This document shows positions 7,094 to 14,266 of a DNA stretch of 47,618 nucleotides, piece after piece. The stretch comes from an uncultured Oscillospiraceae bacterium (lineage in GTDB: Bacteria; Bacillota; Clostridia; Oscillospirales; Oscillospiraceae). Under the pieces are notes generated by a model, which saw only the letters and a list, made by a program, of their open reading frames with translations, was not told the DNA's origin and searched no databases. The position numbers were made by a program, and so were the translations under genes. Within the stretch, counting starts at the first letter, position 1, and each line of letters starts with the position of its first letter. The stretch covers positions 1 through 47,618 of the forward strand of contig CANQXK010000016.1 in assembly GCA_947627715.1 (NCBI GenBank), read 5' to 3'.

Positions 7094-9331
7094 ATGGAAA
7101 TCAAGATCGCTCTTGCCGGGAACCCCAACTCCGGCAAGACCACCATGTTCAACGATCTCACCGGCTCCAACCAGTACGTGGGCAACTGGCCGGGGGTCAC
7201 GGTGGAGAAGAAGGAGGGGAAGCTCCGGGGCCATAAGGACGTGACCATCCAGGACCTGCCCGGCATCTATTCCCTCTCCCCCTACACCCTGGAGGAGGTG
7301 GTCAGCCGTACATACCTTGTGGGGGAGCGGCCCGACGCCATCCTCAACATCGTGGACGGCACCAACATCGAACGGAACCTCTACCTCACCACCCAGCTCA
7401 TCGAGCTGGGCATCCCGGTGGTGGTGGCGCTGAACATGGCGGACCTTGTGCGCAAAAACGGGGACGTCATCGACGTTGACCGCCTCAGCCGCGCCCTGGG
7501 CTGTCAGGTCGTCGAGACCTCCGCCCTGAAGGGCGAAGGCTCCAAGGAGGCGGCGGAGCTGGCCGTTAAGGCGGCCCAGGAGAAGAAAGCCGTGGAGCTG
7601 CCCGCGGTCTTTCAGGGCAGCGTGGAGCACGCCATCGCCCACATCGAGGAGTCCATCGAGACGTATGTGGACCCCCAGTTCGTGCGCTTCTTCGCCATCA
7701 AGCTCTTTGAGCGGGACGGGAAGGTCCGGGAGGAGCTGAAGCTGCCGGAGGATGTGGCGGCGCACATCGACGAGCACATCGCCGACTGCGAAAGGGAACT
7801 CAGTGACGACGCGGAGAGCATCATCACCAACCAGCGTTACGCCTACATCGCGGGCGTGGTGGACAAGGCGGTGAAAAAGAAACGCTCCGGCCAGAAGATG
7901 AGCGTCTCCGACAAGATCGACAGGGTCGTCACCAACCGCGTCCTGGCGCTGCCCATCTTCGCCTGCGTCATCCTTCTCATCTACTTCATCGCCATGGGCA
8001 CGTCGCCCCAGGCCCTGGTGGACGGGTCTTTTAGGGACGGGGAGTCCTGGGGCATCGGCATCGGCACCTGGGGCACGGACTGGGCCAACGACGTGCTCTT
8101 CGGGGAATGGGTACCCGGCCTTGTGGACAAGGCGCTCCTGAACGCTCAGGGCGAACCCGTGGTGGCCGATTGGCTTTACAGCCTCATCCAGGACGGCATC
8201 GTGGCCGGCGTGGGCGGCGTTTTGGGCTTTGTGCCCCAGATGCTGGTCCTGTTCCTGATGCTCTCCATTTTGGAGGACGTGGGGTATATGTCCCGCGTGG
8301 CCTTCATCATGGACCGCATTTTCCGCAGGTTCGGCCTCTCCGGCAAGTCCTTTATCCCCATGCTGGTGGCCACGGGCTGCGGCGTGCCGGGCCTCATGGC
8401 CTCCCGCACCATCGAGCAGGACCGGGACCGCAAGATGATCCTGATGACCACCACCTTCATGCCCTGCGGGGCGAAGCTGCCCATCATCGGCCTCATCGCC
8501 GGCGCGCTCTTTCATAACTCCCCCTGGATCGCCTTCTCCGCCTACTTCATCGGCATGGGATCCATCGTGGTCTCCGGCGTCATCCTCAAGAAATTCAAGG
8601 CCTTTGCCGGGGAGCCCGCCCCCTTCGTCATGGAGCTGCCCGCCTACCACGTCCCCAGCGCCTCCGGCGTGCTCCGCGCCACCTGGGAGCGGGGCTGGTC
8701 CTTCATAAAGCGCGCCGGGACCATCATTGTCATCGCCTCCATCCTTGTGTGGTTCCTCCAGTACTTCGGCGTTGAGAACGGCAGCTTCGGCGCCGTGGAG
8801 GATCAGGACAACTCCCTCATGGCCGCTGTCGGAGGCGCGATCTGCTGGATCTTCGCGCCCCTGGGCTTCGGCAACTGGCGGGCCGCCGTGGCCTCCCTCT
8901 CGGGCCTCGTTGCCAAGGAGAACGTGGTGAACACCTTCTCCATCCTCTACCACTACGCTGGGGAGATCAGTGAGAACGGCGACGAGATCTGGGCGCTTGT
9001 GGCGGCGGATTACACGAAATACTCCGCCTTCTCCTTCATGGTGTTCAACCTCTTATGCGCCCCCTGCTTTGCGGCCATCGGCGCCATCCGCCGGGAGATG
9101 AACAACTGGAAGTGGACCCTCGCCGCCGTGGGCTATATGTGCCTGTGGGCGTATGTGCTGGCGCTGATCGTCTATCAGATCGCCGGCCTCATCGGCGGGG
9201 CGGTGGGCTTCAACTTCTTCACCGTTGCGGCCCTGGTCCTTCTGGCGGGCATCCTCTATCTGCTCTTCCGGCGGAACCCCTACGACGGGAACGGTAACCG
9301 GCTCTCCGGCAAGGAGGCCGCCCATGCTTGA
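7094..9331 (+). CDS. feoB: Ferrous iron transport protein B
   Basis: A 745-residue membrane GTPase that imports Fe(II). The N-terminal G domain shows G1 GNPNSGKT (9-16), G3 DLPG (54-57) and G4 NMAD (114-117). A helical domain follows, then a polytopic membrane domain with the paired gate motifs GCGVPGLMASR and MPCGAKLPIIGL and a C-terminal set of helices ending in the FFTVAALVLLAGILYLL segment. The start has CAGGAGG 9 nt upstream. It is the third gene of the operon and its last 8 nt overlap the small Cys-rich gene that follows. Confidence 0.97.
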   Translation: MEIKIALAGNPNSGKTTMFNDLTGSNQYVGNWPGVTVEKKEGKLRGHKDVTIQDLPGIYSLSPYTLEEVVSRTYLVGERPDAILNIVDGTNIERNLYLTTQLIELGIPVVVALNMADLVRKNGDVIDVDRLSRALGCQVVETSALKGEGSKEAAELAVKAAQEKKAVELPAVFQGSVEHAIAHIEESIETYVDPQFVRFFAIKLFERDGKVREELKLPEDVAAHIDEHIADCERELSDDAESIITNQRYAYIAGVVDKAVKKKRSGQKMSVSDKIDRVVTNRVLALPIFACVILLIYFIAMGTSPQALVDGSFRDGESWGIGIGTWGTDWANDVLFGEWVPGLVDKALLNAQGEPVVADWLYSLIQDGIVAGVGGVLGFVPQMLVLFLMLSILEDVGYMSRVAFIMDRIFRRFGLSGKSFIPMLVATGCGVPGLMASRTIEQDRDRKMILMTTTFMPCGAKLPIIGLIAGALFHNSPWIAFSAYFIGMGSIVVSGVILKKFKAFAGEPAPFVMELPAYHVPSASGVLRATWERGWSFIKRAGTIIVIASILVWFLQYFGVENGSFGAVEDQDNSLMAAVGGAICWIFAPLGFGNWRAAVASLSGLVAKENVVNTFSILYHYAGEISENGDEIWALVAADYTKYSAFSFMVFNLLCAPCFAAIGAIRREMNNWKWTLAAVGYMCLWAYVLALIVYQIAGLIGGAVGFNFFTVAALVLLAGILYLLFRRNPYDGNGNRLSGKEAAHA

Positions 9332-9515
9332 ATTTCTCTCTGAAAATCTGGCGACCATCGCTGTCGCCGCCGTCCTGGCGGCCATCGTGATCCTCATCGT
9401 GGTCAGGATGGTGAGGGACCGCAAAAAAGGCGGCTGCTCCTGCTCCAGCGCCTGTTCGTGCTGTCCCAACGCGGGGTCGTGCCACGCAAACACAAAACCC
9501 TCCCAAAACCGCTGA
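9324..9515 (+). CDS. FeoB-associated Cys-rich membrane protein
   Basis: A 63-residue protein with one membrane segment (about residues 9-27), a short basic stretch (RMVRDRKKGG) and a Cys-rich tail (CSCSSACSCCPNAGSC), matching the small FeoB-associated Cys-rich family of Firmicutes. Its ATG lies inside the end of feoB (8-nt overlap), so translation is coupled. A role in passing or sensing iron at FeoB is inferred from context; the family function is not settled. Confidence 0.88.
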   Translation: MLEFLSENLATIAVAAVLAAIVILIVVRMVRDRKKGGCSCSSACSCCPNAGSCHANTKPSQNR

Positions 9516-9594
9516 ACAGGACCCTTTACCTCCATTTTCTTTCATTTCCTCTCTCCATTTTTTCTTCCCCTGTTGCATCTGTACAGCGGTATAG

Positions 9595-9629
9595 AAATCG
9601 CCCGGCTTTCGCCGGGCGATTTATTTTTT
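9595..9629 (+). terminator. Intrinsic terminator of the feo operon
   Basis: AAATCGCCCGGC (9595-9606) pairs with GCCGGGCGATTT (9611-9622) around TTTC, followed by ATTTTTT. The T-run overlaps the -35 of the next promoter. Confidence 0.9.
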
Positions 9630-9656
9630 GACTTTATGTTGGAAACATGATAGAAT
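9628..9656 (+). promoter_or_regulatory. Promoter of the Nudix gene
   Basis: TTGACT at 9628-9633, a 17-nt spacer, TAGAAT at 9651-9656. Its first bases are the end of the feo terminator T-run. Confidence 0.6.
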
Positions 9657-9684
9657 CGTAGAAAAATTGTTTAGGAGGCGACGT

Positions 9685-10080
9685 ATGAAAACACCCACGC
9701 AGGTGGTGGCCGCCCTCATCTGGAGGGACGGGAAATTTATGATCTGCCGCCGTCCGCCCCACAAGGCGCGGGGAAACCTCTACGAATTTGTGGGCGGGAA
9801 GGTGGAGCCGGGGGAGACGAAGGAGGAGGCCCTGGCGCGCGAGTGCCGGGAGGAGCTGGCCGTCGCCGTCCGGGCGAAATCGGTCTTTATGGAGCTTATC
9901 CACGAATACCCCGACATGACCGTGGACCTGACGCTCTTCAACGCGGAGCTGACGGAGGGCGAGCCTCAGATGCTGGAGCACACGGACATCCGCTGGATCG
10001 CGCCGTCGGAGATCCCCAACTACGCTTTCTGCCCCGCGGACGGGGCCATCCTGAAAAAGCTGATGGAGGGGGCTTCGTAA
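9685..10080 (+). CDS. MutT-like Nudix hydrolase
   Basis: A 131-residue Nudix protein. The box GGKVEPGETKEEALARECREEL (residues 37-58) matches G-x5-E-x7-REUxEE, except that Ala59 replaces the usual Gly. Together with the compact size this suggests an 8-oxo-dGTP diphosphatase (MutT) or another house-cleaning nucleotide pyrophosphohydrolase. The ATG at 9685 follows TTAGGAGGCG at good spacing, so a longer upstream in-frame start is not used. It is a single gene with its own promoter. Confidence 0.88.
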   Translation: MKTPTQVVAALIWRDGKFMICRRPPHKARGNLYEFVGGKVEPGETKEEALARECREELAVAVRAKSVFMELIHEYPDMTVDLTLFNAELTEGEPQMLEHTDIRWIAPSEIPNYAFCPADGAILKKLMEGAS

Positions 10081-10087
10081 GCAGAAG

Positions 10088-10345
10088 CTACCGGGGCAGA
10101 GCCAGGATACCCGCGCAGTAGGAGACCTGCGTAAACGCAAGCTTCGGGAAGGCGCGTTTCAGTTCATCAGCAACAAAATAGATCTCCTCATCGTCCCATT
10201 CATCCCCGGCCGCCTCCCGGCATTGCTCCAGCTTCTTGCGGGTCTCAAAAGCGACGTCGCCGATCAAAATCTGCCCGTCCTCCTTGAGAAGGCTTTGCAG
10301 CGTGTGGAGAAAGGCGGCCTTCCTGCTTTTGATAAATCGTGTTTT
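10088..10345 (-). pseudogene. C-terminal remnant of a SAM-dependent methyltransferase
   Basis: Minus-strand translation from about 10336 down to the TAG at 10088-10090 gives about 82 codons without a stop. It begins FIKSRKAAFLHTLQSLLKED, then GQILIGDVAFETRKKLEQC, GDEWDDEEIYFVADELKRAF, and ends SYCAGILALPR. From memory this matches the last third of a class I SAM-dependent methyltransferase found in Firmicutes. No start codon with a ribosome-binding site is present, and the SAM-binding N-terminal half is missing: the frame runs straight into a terminator hairpin at 10346. It is best read as a 5'-deleted gene fragment. Confidence 0.7.
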
Positions 10346-10388
10346 ATGCCCGGCTCTCCTTGTGGAGGGCCGGGCATTTTTCTCTTTT
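10346..10388 (+). terminator. Strong hairpin with plus-strand T-run
   Basis: ATGCCCGGC (10346-10354) pairs with GCCGGGCAT (10369-10377), with an inner CTCC/GGAG stem and TTGT loop, followed by TTTTTCTCTTTT. The T-run is on the plus strand, away from the minus-strand gene ending at 10392, so it would stop plus-strand transcripts; with the A-run on the other side it may also work weakly in reverse. Confidence 0.65.
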
Positions 10389-10391
10389 CGG

Positions 10392-12083
10392 TTATTCCGC
10401 CGAGATCATGTAGTAGTACACGGGCTGGCCGCCGGAGATGAGCTGGATGTCGGCCTCCGGGAAGAGGGACGCCAGCTTCTCCTCCACGGCGCGGGCCGCC
10501 TCCTCCGTCACGTCCTCGCCGTAGAAGATGGTGAGGACCTCCGGGTCAAAGTCCCGGACGGCGTCGGCGATGCCGCCGATAAGCTCGGCAAGGTCGGAGG
10601 TGCTGGCCAACAGCTGATTTTCCAGCAGGGCCAGATATTCGCCGGATTTGATGTGGCTGCCGTCGAACTCCGAGTCCCGCGCCGCGTATGTAACGAGGGC
10701 GGTGTGGACGGTGCCGCAGGCGTCGGTCATGGCGTCGGTAAGCTCGTCCGGCTCCAGGGAGTCGTCGAAGCACACCAAGGCCGAGATGCCCTGGGGGACG
10801 GTCTTGGAGGGGATGACCACCACGTTCTTCTCGGTGAGCCGGTCGCACTGCTGGGCGGCCATGATGATGTTCTTGTTGTTGGGGAGGACAAAGACCGTCT
10901 CCGCCGGGACGGACTGGACGGCCCGCAGAATGTCCTCGGTGGAGGGGTTCATGGTCTGCCCGCCGGTGACCAGGGCGTCCACGCCCAGGTTCTTGAACAC
11001 CGCGTGCATCCCGGAGCCGGCGCAGACGGCCACAAGGCCGTATTTCTTCTCAGGCGGCACGTCCACGGGGCCGGCCTTCTGCTCCTCCTCCATAGCCTCC
11101 AGCTCCCGCTCCACCGCCTCAAGGTCGTCAGTGGACTGGGCTTTCCGGCCCGCGGCCAGGTCGTCGCGCTGGGTGACCATGTTCTCGATCTTGGCAAGCT
11201 CCAGAACGCCGTACTGCTGGGCGGCGTTGAGGGCGTCGCCGGGGGTGTTGGTGTGGACGTGGACCTTGAAGGCGTCGTCGTCCTCGCCGATGACCAGGGA
11301 GTCGCCGATGGAACTCAGATACTCCCGGAAGGGGTCCAGGTCCACGTCCGGGTCGCTCTTACGGACGATGAACACGGTGTCGAAGGCAAAGGTGATCTCC
11401 TCGTCGGACAGGCCCGCGAAGTCCGCGCCGGCGCTCTCCGGCTCCTCCGAGGGGGCGTGCTCCACGGGGTGGCCCAGAAGGGCGGAGAGCATCCCGCGCA
11501 GGATGCACAGATACCCCTTGCCCCCCGCGTCCACCACGCCGGCCTTTTTCAGCACCGGGTTTTGCTCGGTGGTGCCGGCCAGGGCCGTGTCCCCGGCGGC
11601 GATCATGCGGTCAAACATCTCCTCCAGGTCCTCGCCGGACTCGGCGTAGGCCCGCGCCGCCTCGGCGGCGATGCGGGAGACGGTGAGGATGGTGCCCTCG
11701 GTGGGGCGCATAACGGCCTTGTAGGCCGCGTCCACGCCGCGCTGGAAGGCGGCGGCCAGCTCGGCGGCGCCGCAGGTCTTTTTCTCCTTCAGGCTCTTTC
11801 CGATGCCCCGGAAAAGGAGGGAGAGGATGACCCCGGAGTTGCCCCGCGCTCCCCGCAGAAGGGCGCTGGCCACGGCGTCAGCGACGGCGGTGACGGTGGC
11901 GAAGTCGCCGTTTTTCAGGGCGGCCACGCCGGAATTGAGGGTGAGGCTCATATTGGTGCCCGTGTCCCCGTCGGGGACGGGGAACACGTTGAGCTCGTTG
12001 ATCTGCTGCTTGTTCTGCTCCAGAAGAGCGGCCCCGGAGACGATCATCGACTCCAGAAGGGCGGCGTCTATCGACTGTACCAA
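10392..12083 (-). CDS. DAK2/DegV-type kinase, YloV/FakA-like fatty acid kinase
   Basis: A 563-residue YloV/FakA-family protein. The N-terminal DAK2 (DhaL-like) nucleotide-binding domain shows VPDGDTGTNMSLTL (37-50) and GARGNSGVILSLL (78-90); a middle domain and a C-terminal DegV-like domain follow. In FakA the protein phosphorylates fatty acids presented by DegV-family FakB proteins, and a DegV protein is encoded at 17827-18699. The start is TTG at 12083, supported by GGAGG at 12092-12096 (8-nt spacing). It follows the Asp23-family gene by 14 nt, the usual yloU-yloV pairing. Downstream lie a terminator hairpin and a gene remnant in place of the more usual recG. Confidence 0.9.
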   Translation of the reverse strand: MVQSIDAALLESMIVSGAALLEQNKQQINELNVFPVPDGDTGTNMSLTLNSGVAALKNGDFATVTAVADAVASALLRGARGNSGVILSLLFRGIGKSLKEKKTCGAAELAAAFQRGVDAAYKAVMRPTEGTILTVSRIAAEAARAYAESGEDLEEMFDRMIAAGDTALAGTTEQNPVLKKAGVVDAGGKGYLCILRGMLSALLGHPVEHAPSEEPESAGADFAGLSDEEITFAFDTVFIVRKSDPDVDLDPFREYLSSIGDSLVIGEDDDAFKVHVHTNTPGDALNAAQQYGVLELAKIENMVTQRDDLAAGRKAQSTDDLEAVERELEAMEEEQKAGPVDVPPEKKYGLVAVCAGSGMHAVFKNLGVDALVTGGQTMNPSTEDILRAVQSVPAETVFVLPNNKNIIMAAQQCDRLTEKNVVVIPSKTVPQGISALVCFDDSLEPDELTDAMTDACGTVHTALVTYAARDSEFDGSHIKSGEYLALLENQLLASTSDLAELIGGIADAVRDFDPEVLTIFYGEDVTEEAARAVEEKLASLFPEADIQLISGGQPVYYYMISAE

Positions 12084-12097
12084 GGCTTAGTCCTCCA

Positions 12098-12448
12098 TCA
12101 ATCCATACTGACCGAGTCCACGTACACGTCCACGGAGCGGACCTCGATGCCGGTGGCCTCGGTGATCTTGTATTTTACCTCGCTGATGATGCTGCTGCAC
12201 AGCACCGGGATGTTGACCCCCTGGTCAACAATGATATGAAGATCGATGAGGATATAATCCTCCCCATAGGCGATGTGTACGCCCTTCCCCATCGCCTCCG
12301 GCTTGAGGAGATGCACAAGCCCGTCGGTCACGGAGCGCATCGCCATGCCCTTGACGCCGAAGCAGCTGGTGGCGGCGTCGCCCACCAACGTGGTGATGAC
12401 GTCCGGCGAGATGGAGATGACACCGAGATTCGTCCTGAATCTGACCAT
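12098..12448 (-). CDS. Asp23/Gls24 family protein (YloU-like)
   Basis: A 116-residue Asp23/Gls24 envelope-stress family protein, with the opening GVISISPDVITTLVGDAATSCFG-type motif and the ending TGIEVRSVDVYVDSV. Start ATG at 12448 has AAAAGGGGTG before it; an upstream in-frame ATG lacks a ribosome-binding site and falls inside the promoter. It is first in a two-gene operon with the YloV/FakA-like gene. Function in this family is linked to the envelope and membrane lipid state but is not well defined. Confidence 0.9.
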   Translation of the reverse strand: MVRFRTNLGVISISPDVITTLVGDAATSCFGVKGMAMRSVTDGLVHLLKPEAMGKGVHIAYGEDYILIDLHIIVDQGVNIPVLCSSIISEVKYKITEATGIEVRSVDVYVDSVSMD

Positions 12449-12490
12449 ATCGACACCCCTTTTACAGTTATTCGGGATTTGGCACTCTAT

Positions 12491-12519
12491 ATTATAAACC
12501 ATCGCGTTCCCGTATACAA
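12491..12519 (-). promoter_or_regulatory. Promoter of the yloU-yloV pair
   Basis: Minus strand: TTGTAT at 12514-12519, 17 nt, TATAAT at 12491-12496. The -10 is perfect, the -35 moderate. Confidence 0.5.
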
Positions 12520-12561
12520 GACGTCAAATCCACGATTTTTTAATAAATCTATGAGCGGCTA

Positions 12562-12590
12562 TTGAAAAACTTGCAGGAATAGTGTAAAAT
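12562..12590 (+). promoter_or_regulatory. Promoter of the small membrane protein gene
   Basis: TTGAAA at 12562-12567, 17 nt, TAAAAT at 12585-12590; divergent from the yloU promoter. Confidence 0.55.
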
Positions 12591-12630
12591 ATGGTTTGTT
12601 CCGCCAGCTTTCACTTTTGGAGGTATGATC

Positions 12631-12825
12631 ATGAACAGGAAGAAAATCGCCGTCCTGATTTCGGCTGTCCTCGCCGTGGCCGCCGCCGTCACCGCCGTCA
12701 TCGTTTTCCGCCGGCAGATCGCCGCGTTTCTTCAGGGCCTGGAGGCCAGGCTCCAAAGCTCCCGCCGCTCCGCTCCGGCCCCGGACTTCACCGATGAGGA
12801 GCGCGAGTCCTTCGCGGACATCTGA
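12631..12825 (+). CDS. Small single-pass membrane protein of unknown function
   Basis: A 64-residue protein starting MNRKKIAVLISAVLAVAAAV: a basic N-terminus, one hydrophobic segment (about 5-25), then an amphipathic, charged tail ending DEERESFADI. The ATG at 12631 has GGAGG with 7-nt spacing; another ATG 6 nt earlier is too close to it. It has its own promoter and terminator, so it is expressed alone. I recognise no family. The shape fits a small membrane-anchored protein with the tail outside or inside the cell. Confidence 0.7.
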   Translation: MNRKKIAVLISAVLAVAAAVTAVIVFRRQIAAFLQGLEARLQSSRRSAPAPDFTDEERESFADI

Positions 12826-12836
12826 GCGCAAAAAGC

Positions 12837-12870
12837 TTCCCCGTGCCGGCGCGGCACGGGGAATTTTTTT
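12837..12870. terminator. Bidirectional terminator between convergent genes
   Basis: TTCCCCGTGCC (12837-12847) pairs with GGCACGGGGAA (12853-12863) around GGCGC. TTTTTTT follows on the plus strand and GCTTTTTG on the minus strand, serving the small membrane protein gene and the XRE gene. Confidence 0.88.
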
Positions 12871-13078
12871 ATTCCTCTTTTTTATATTCCAGAATGTCCC
12901 CCGGCTGGCACTCCAAGGCCTCGCAGATAGCCTCCAAGGTGGAGAAGCGGATGGCGCTGACCTTGCCGGTCTTGATTTTGGAGAGGTTCACATTGGCGAT
13001 GCCCACCTTCTCCGCAAGCGCGTTCAAGGACATCTTCCTGTCGGCCATCACCCGGTCCAGGCGTAAAATAATGGACAT
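12869..13078 (-). CDS. XRE-family helix-turn-helix regulator
   Basis: A 69-residue Cro/CI-type DNA-binding protein (MSIILRLDRVMADRKMSLNALAEKVGIANVNLSKIKTGK..., with the HTH at about residues 17-40) and nothing beyond the HTH domain. It follows a DUF2975 membrane protein gene by 9 nt, a pairing seen widely in Firmicutes. A 21-bp perfect palindrome upstream of the pair's promoter is a good candidate for its own binding site. Confidence 0.92.
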   Translation of the reverse strand: MSIILRLDRVMADRKMSLNALAEKVGIANVNLSKIKTGKVSAIRFSTLEAICEALECQPGDILEYKKEE

Positions 13079-13087
13079 TTGACCACC

Positions 13088-13705
13088 TCAGAGCGTTTCG
13101 TCAGACTGGCGCTGCAGCTCCTCGCCGTAGCGGAAGATCCAGGAGAGGAAAAACAGCGCCGCCGGGATGAGGAACCGGGAAAGCTCCAGGCGGAAATTCA
13201 CCGTGTAGCTCTTCACATACTCCTGGTTCAGGAAATATCCGAACTCAAAAAGCCGCAGCTCCATGGTGAAGATCAGAAATTCCGCCACACTGTAGACAGC
13301 CGCCTGCACCAGGGTCATCCAGCCCAGCTTCCTGAGATTCTCCGACACCGCCGAGTCGAAGGGCCGCCCCTCCGCCATGGGGGCCAGGACCCGATGGAGA
13401 ATAGCCGCCTCCACCGCGGCAAGAGCCAGCACCAGGGCGCCCGCCAGCATCATCACCGCCACCGGCACCAGGGGCCGGGTGGTGCCCGGGACAAGATGGG
13501 CGAGATCCAGCCTCACATTCCCCAGGGTCAGGTGCAGGTCCCCGCCCACCAGCACGGCCACCGTGTCGTGGTTTCGGATGGACAGGTAGTACGCCAAGGT
13601 GAAGATGAGGCCCGCGAACAGGAAGATGGCGGCGGCGATGAAGATCACGCGAAAGATTTTTGCGAATCTGTCCAGCACACGGGCCGTCCTTTTGAGCTTT
13701 TCCAT
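13088..13705 (-). CDS. DUF2975 family membrane protein
   Basis: A 205-residue protein with four hydrophobic segments (about 17-44, 93-120, 138-160 and 175-195), fitting the DUF2975 family. Its ATG at 13705 has GGGAGG 8 nt upstream; an earlier in-frame ATG lacks one. It is the first gene of an operon with the XRE regulator. The family function is unknown; in this arrangement the membrane protein and regulator are presumed to work together, perhaps the membrane protein holding or sensing for the regulator. Confidence 0.8.
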   Translation of the reverse strand: MEKLKRTARVLDRFAKIFRVIFIAAAIFLFAGLIFTLAYYLSIRNHDTVAVLVGGDLHLTLGNVRLDLAHLVPGTTRPLVPVAVMMLAGALVLALAAVEAAILHRVLAPMAEGRPFDSAVSENLRKLGWMTLVQAAVYSVAEFLIFTMELRLFEFGYFLNQEYVKSYTVNFRLELSRFLIPAALFFLSWIFRYGEELQRQSDETL

Positions 13706-13735
13706 ATCTGTGTCCTCCCTTTTGAAGATGGGCAC

Positions 13736-13764
13736 AGTATACCACGGATATTTATGTTTGTCAA
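13736..13764 (-). promoter_or_regulatory. Promoter of the DUF2975-XRE pair
   Basis: Minus strand: TTGACA at 13759-13764, 17 nt, TATACT at 13736-13741 with GTGG before the -10. Close to consensus. Confidence 0.75.
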
Positions 13765-13769
13765 CTATT

Positions 13770-13790
13770 ATTTAACGATAATCGTTAAAT
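13770..13790. promoter_or_regulatory. 21-bp perfect palindrome, candidate XRE operator
   Basis: ATTTAACGAT (13770-13779), central A, ATCGTTAAAT (13781-13790). It lies 5 bp upstream of the -35, where a bound factor could activate or repress. It is also only 9 bp past the dut stop codon. Confidence 0.6.
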
Positions 13791-13799
13791 TTTTATGTA

Positions 13800-14243
13800 C
13801 TATTTCCCCGTGGAGCCGAAGCCCCCCGCGCCGCGCTGGGTTGCGGACAGTTCCTCCGCCTCCTCAAACTCGGTGAACGCCACGGGCATGACCACAAGCT
13901 GGGCCACGCGGTCGCCGGGATTGACGGTGACGGGCTTATTGGAGTGGTTCAAAAGCGCCACCATGTACTCGCCCCGGTAGTCGGAGTCCACAACGCCCAC
14001 CTTGTTGGCCGGGGCCAGGCCCGACTTGGAGGCCAGCCCTGAGCGGGCGAAGACGAAGCCGGCGTAGCCCTCCGGGATCTCGGCGGTGAGGCCGGTGTGG
14101 ATAAAGACCGTCTCGCCGGGGGCGACGGTGAGGGGTTCGTCCATGCAGGCGCGCAGGTCCGCCCCGGCGGAGAAGGGGGAGCCGCGTGAGGGGAGGACGG
14201 CCCTGGGGTCCAGCTTTTTGACCTTGACGGTTACGTTTTCCAT
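13800..14243 (-). CDS. dut: Deoxyuridine 5'-triphosphate nucleotidohydrolase
   Basis: A 147-residue trimeric dUTPase, which hydrolyses dUTP to dUMP and pyrophosphate, keeping uracil out of DNA and feeding thymidylate synthesis. The five motifs are visible: SAGADLRAC (I), RSGLASKSG (II), GVVDSDYRGE (III, with the catalytic Asp), GDRVAQLVV (IV) and RGAGGFGSTG (V, closing the active site). The length is normal. It lies 23 nt downstream of trxB on the same strand and may share its transcript. Confidence 0.97.
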   Translation of the reverse strand: MENVTVKVKKLDPRAVLPSRGSPFSAGADLRACMDEPLTVAPGETVFIHTGLTAEIPEGYAGFVFARSGLASKSGLAPANKVGVVDSDYRGEYMVALLNHSNKPVTVNPGDRVAQLVVMPVAFTEFEEAEELSATQRGAGGFGSTGK

Positions 14244-14266
14244 ATGCGTATTCCTTTCTCTGCTTC

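Noticed and set aside
8107-8517. 136-codon frame inside feoB on the same strand
   Set aside because: It is a frame-shifted shadow, Gly/Arg/His-rich, without a ribosome-binding site, in an intact feoB.
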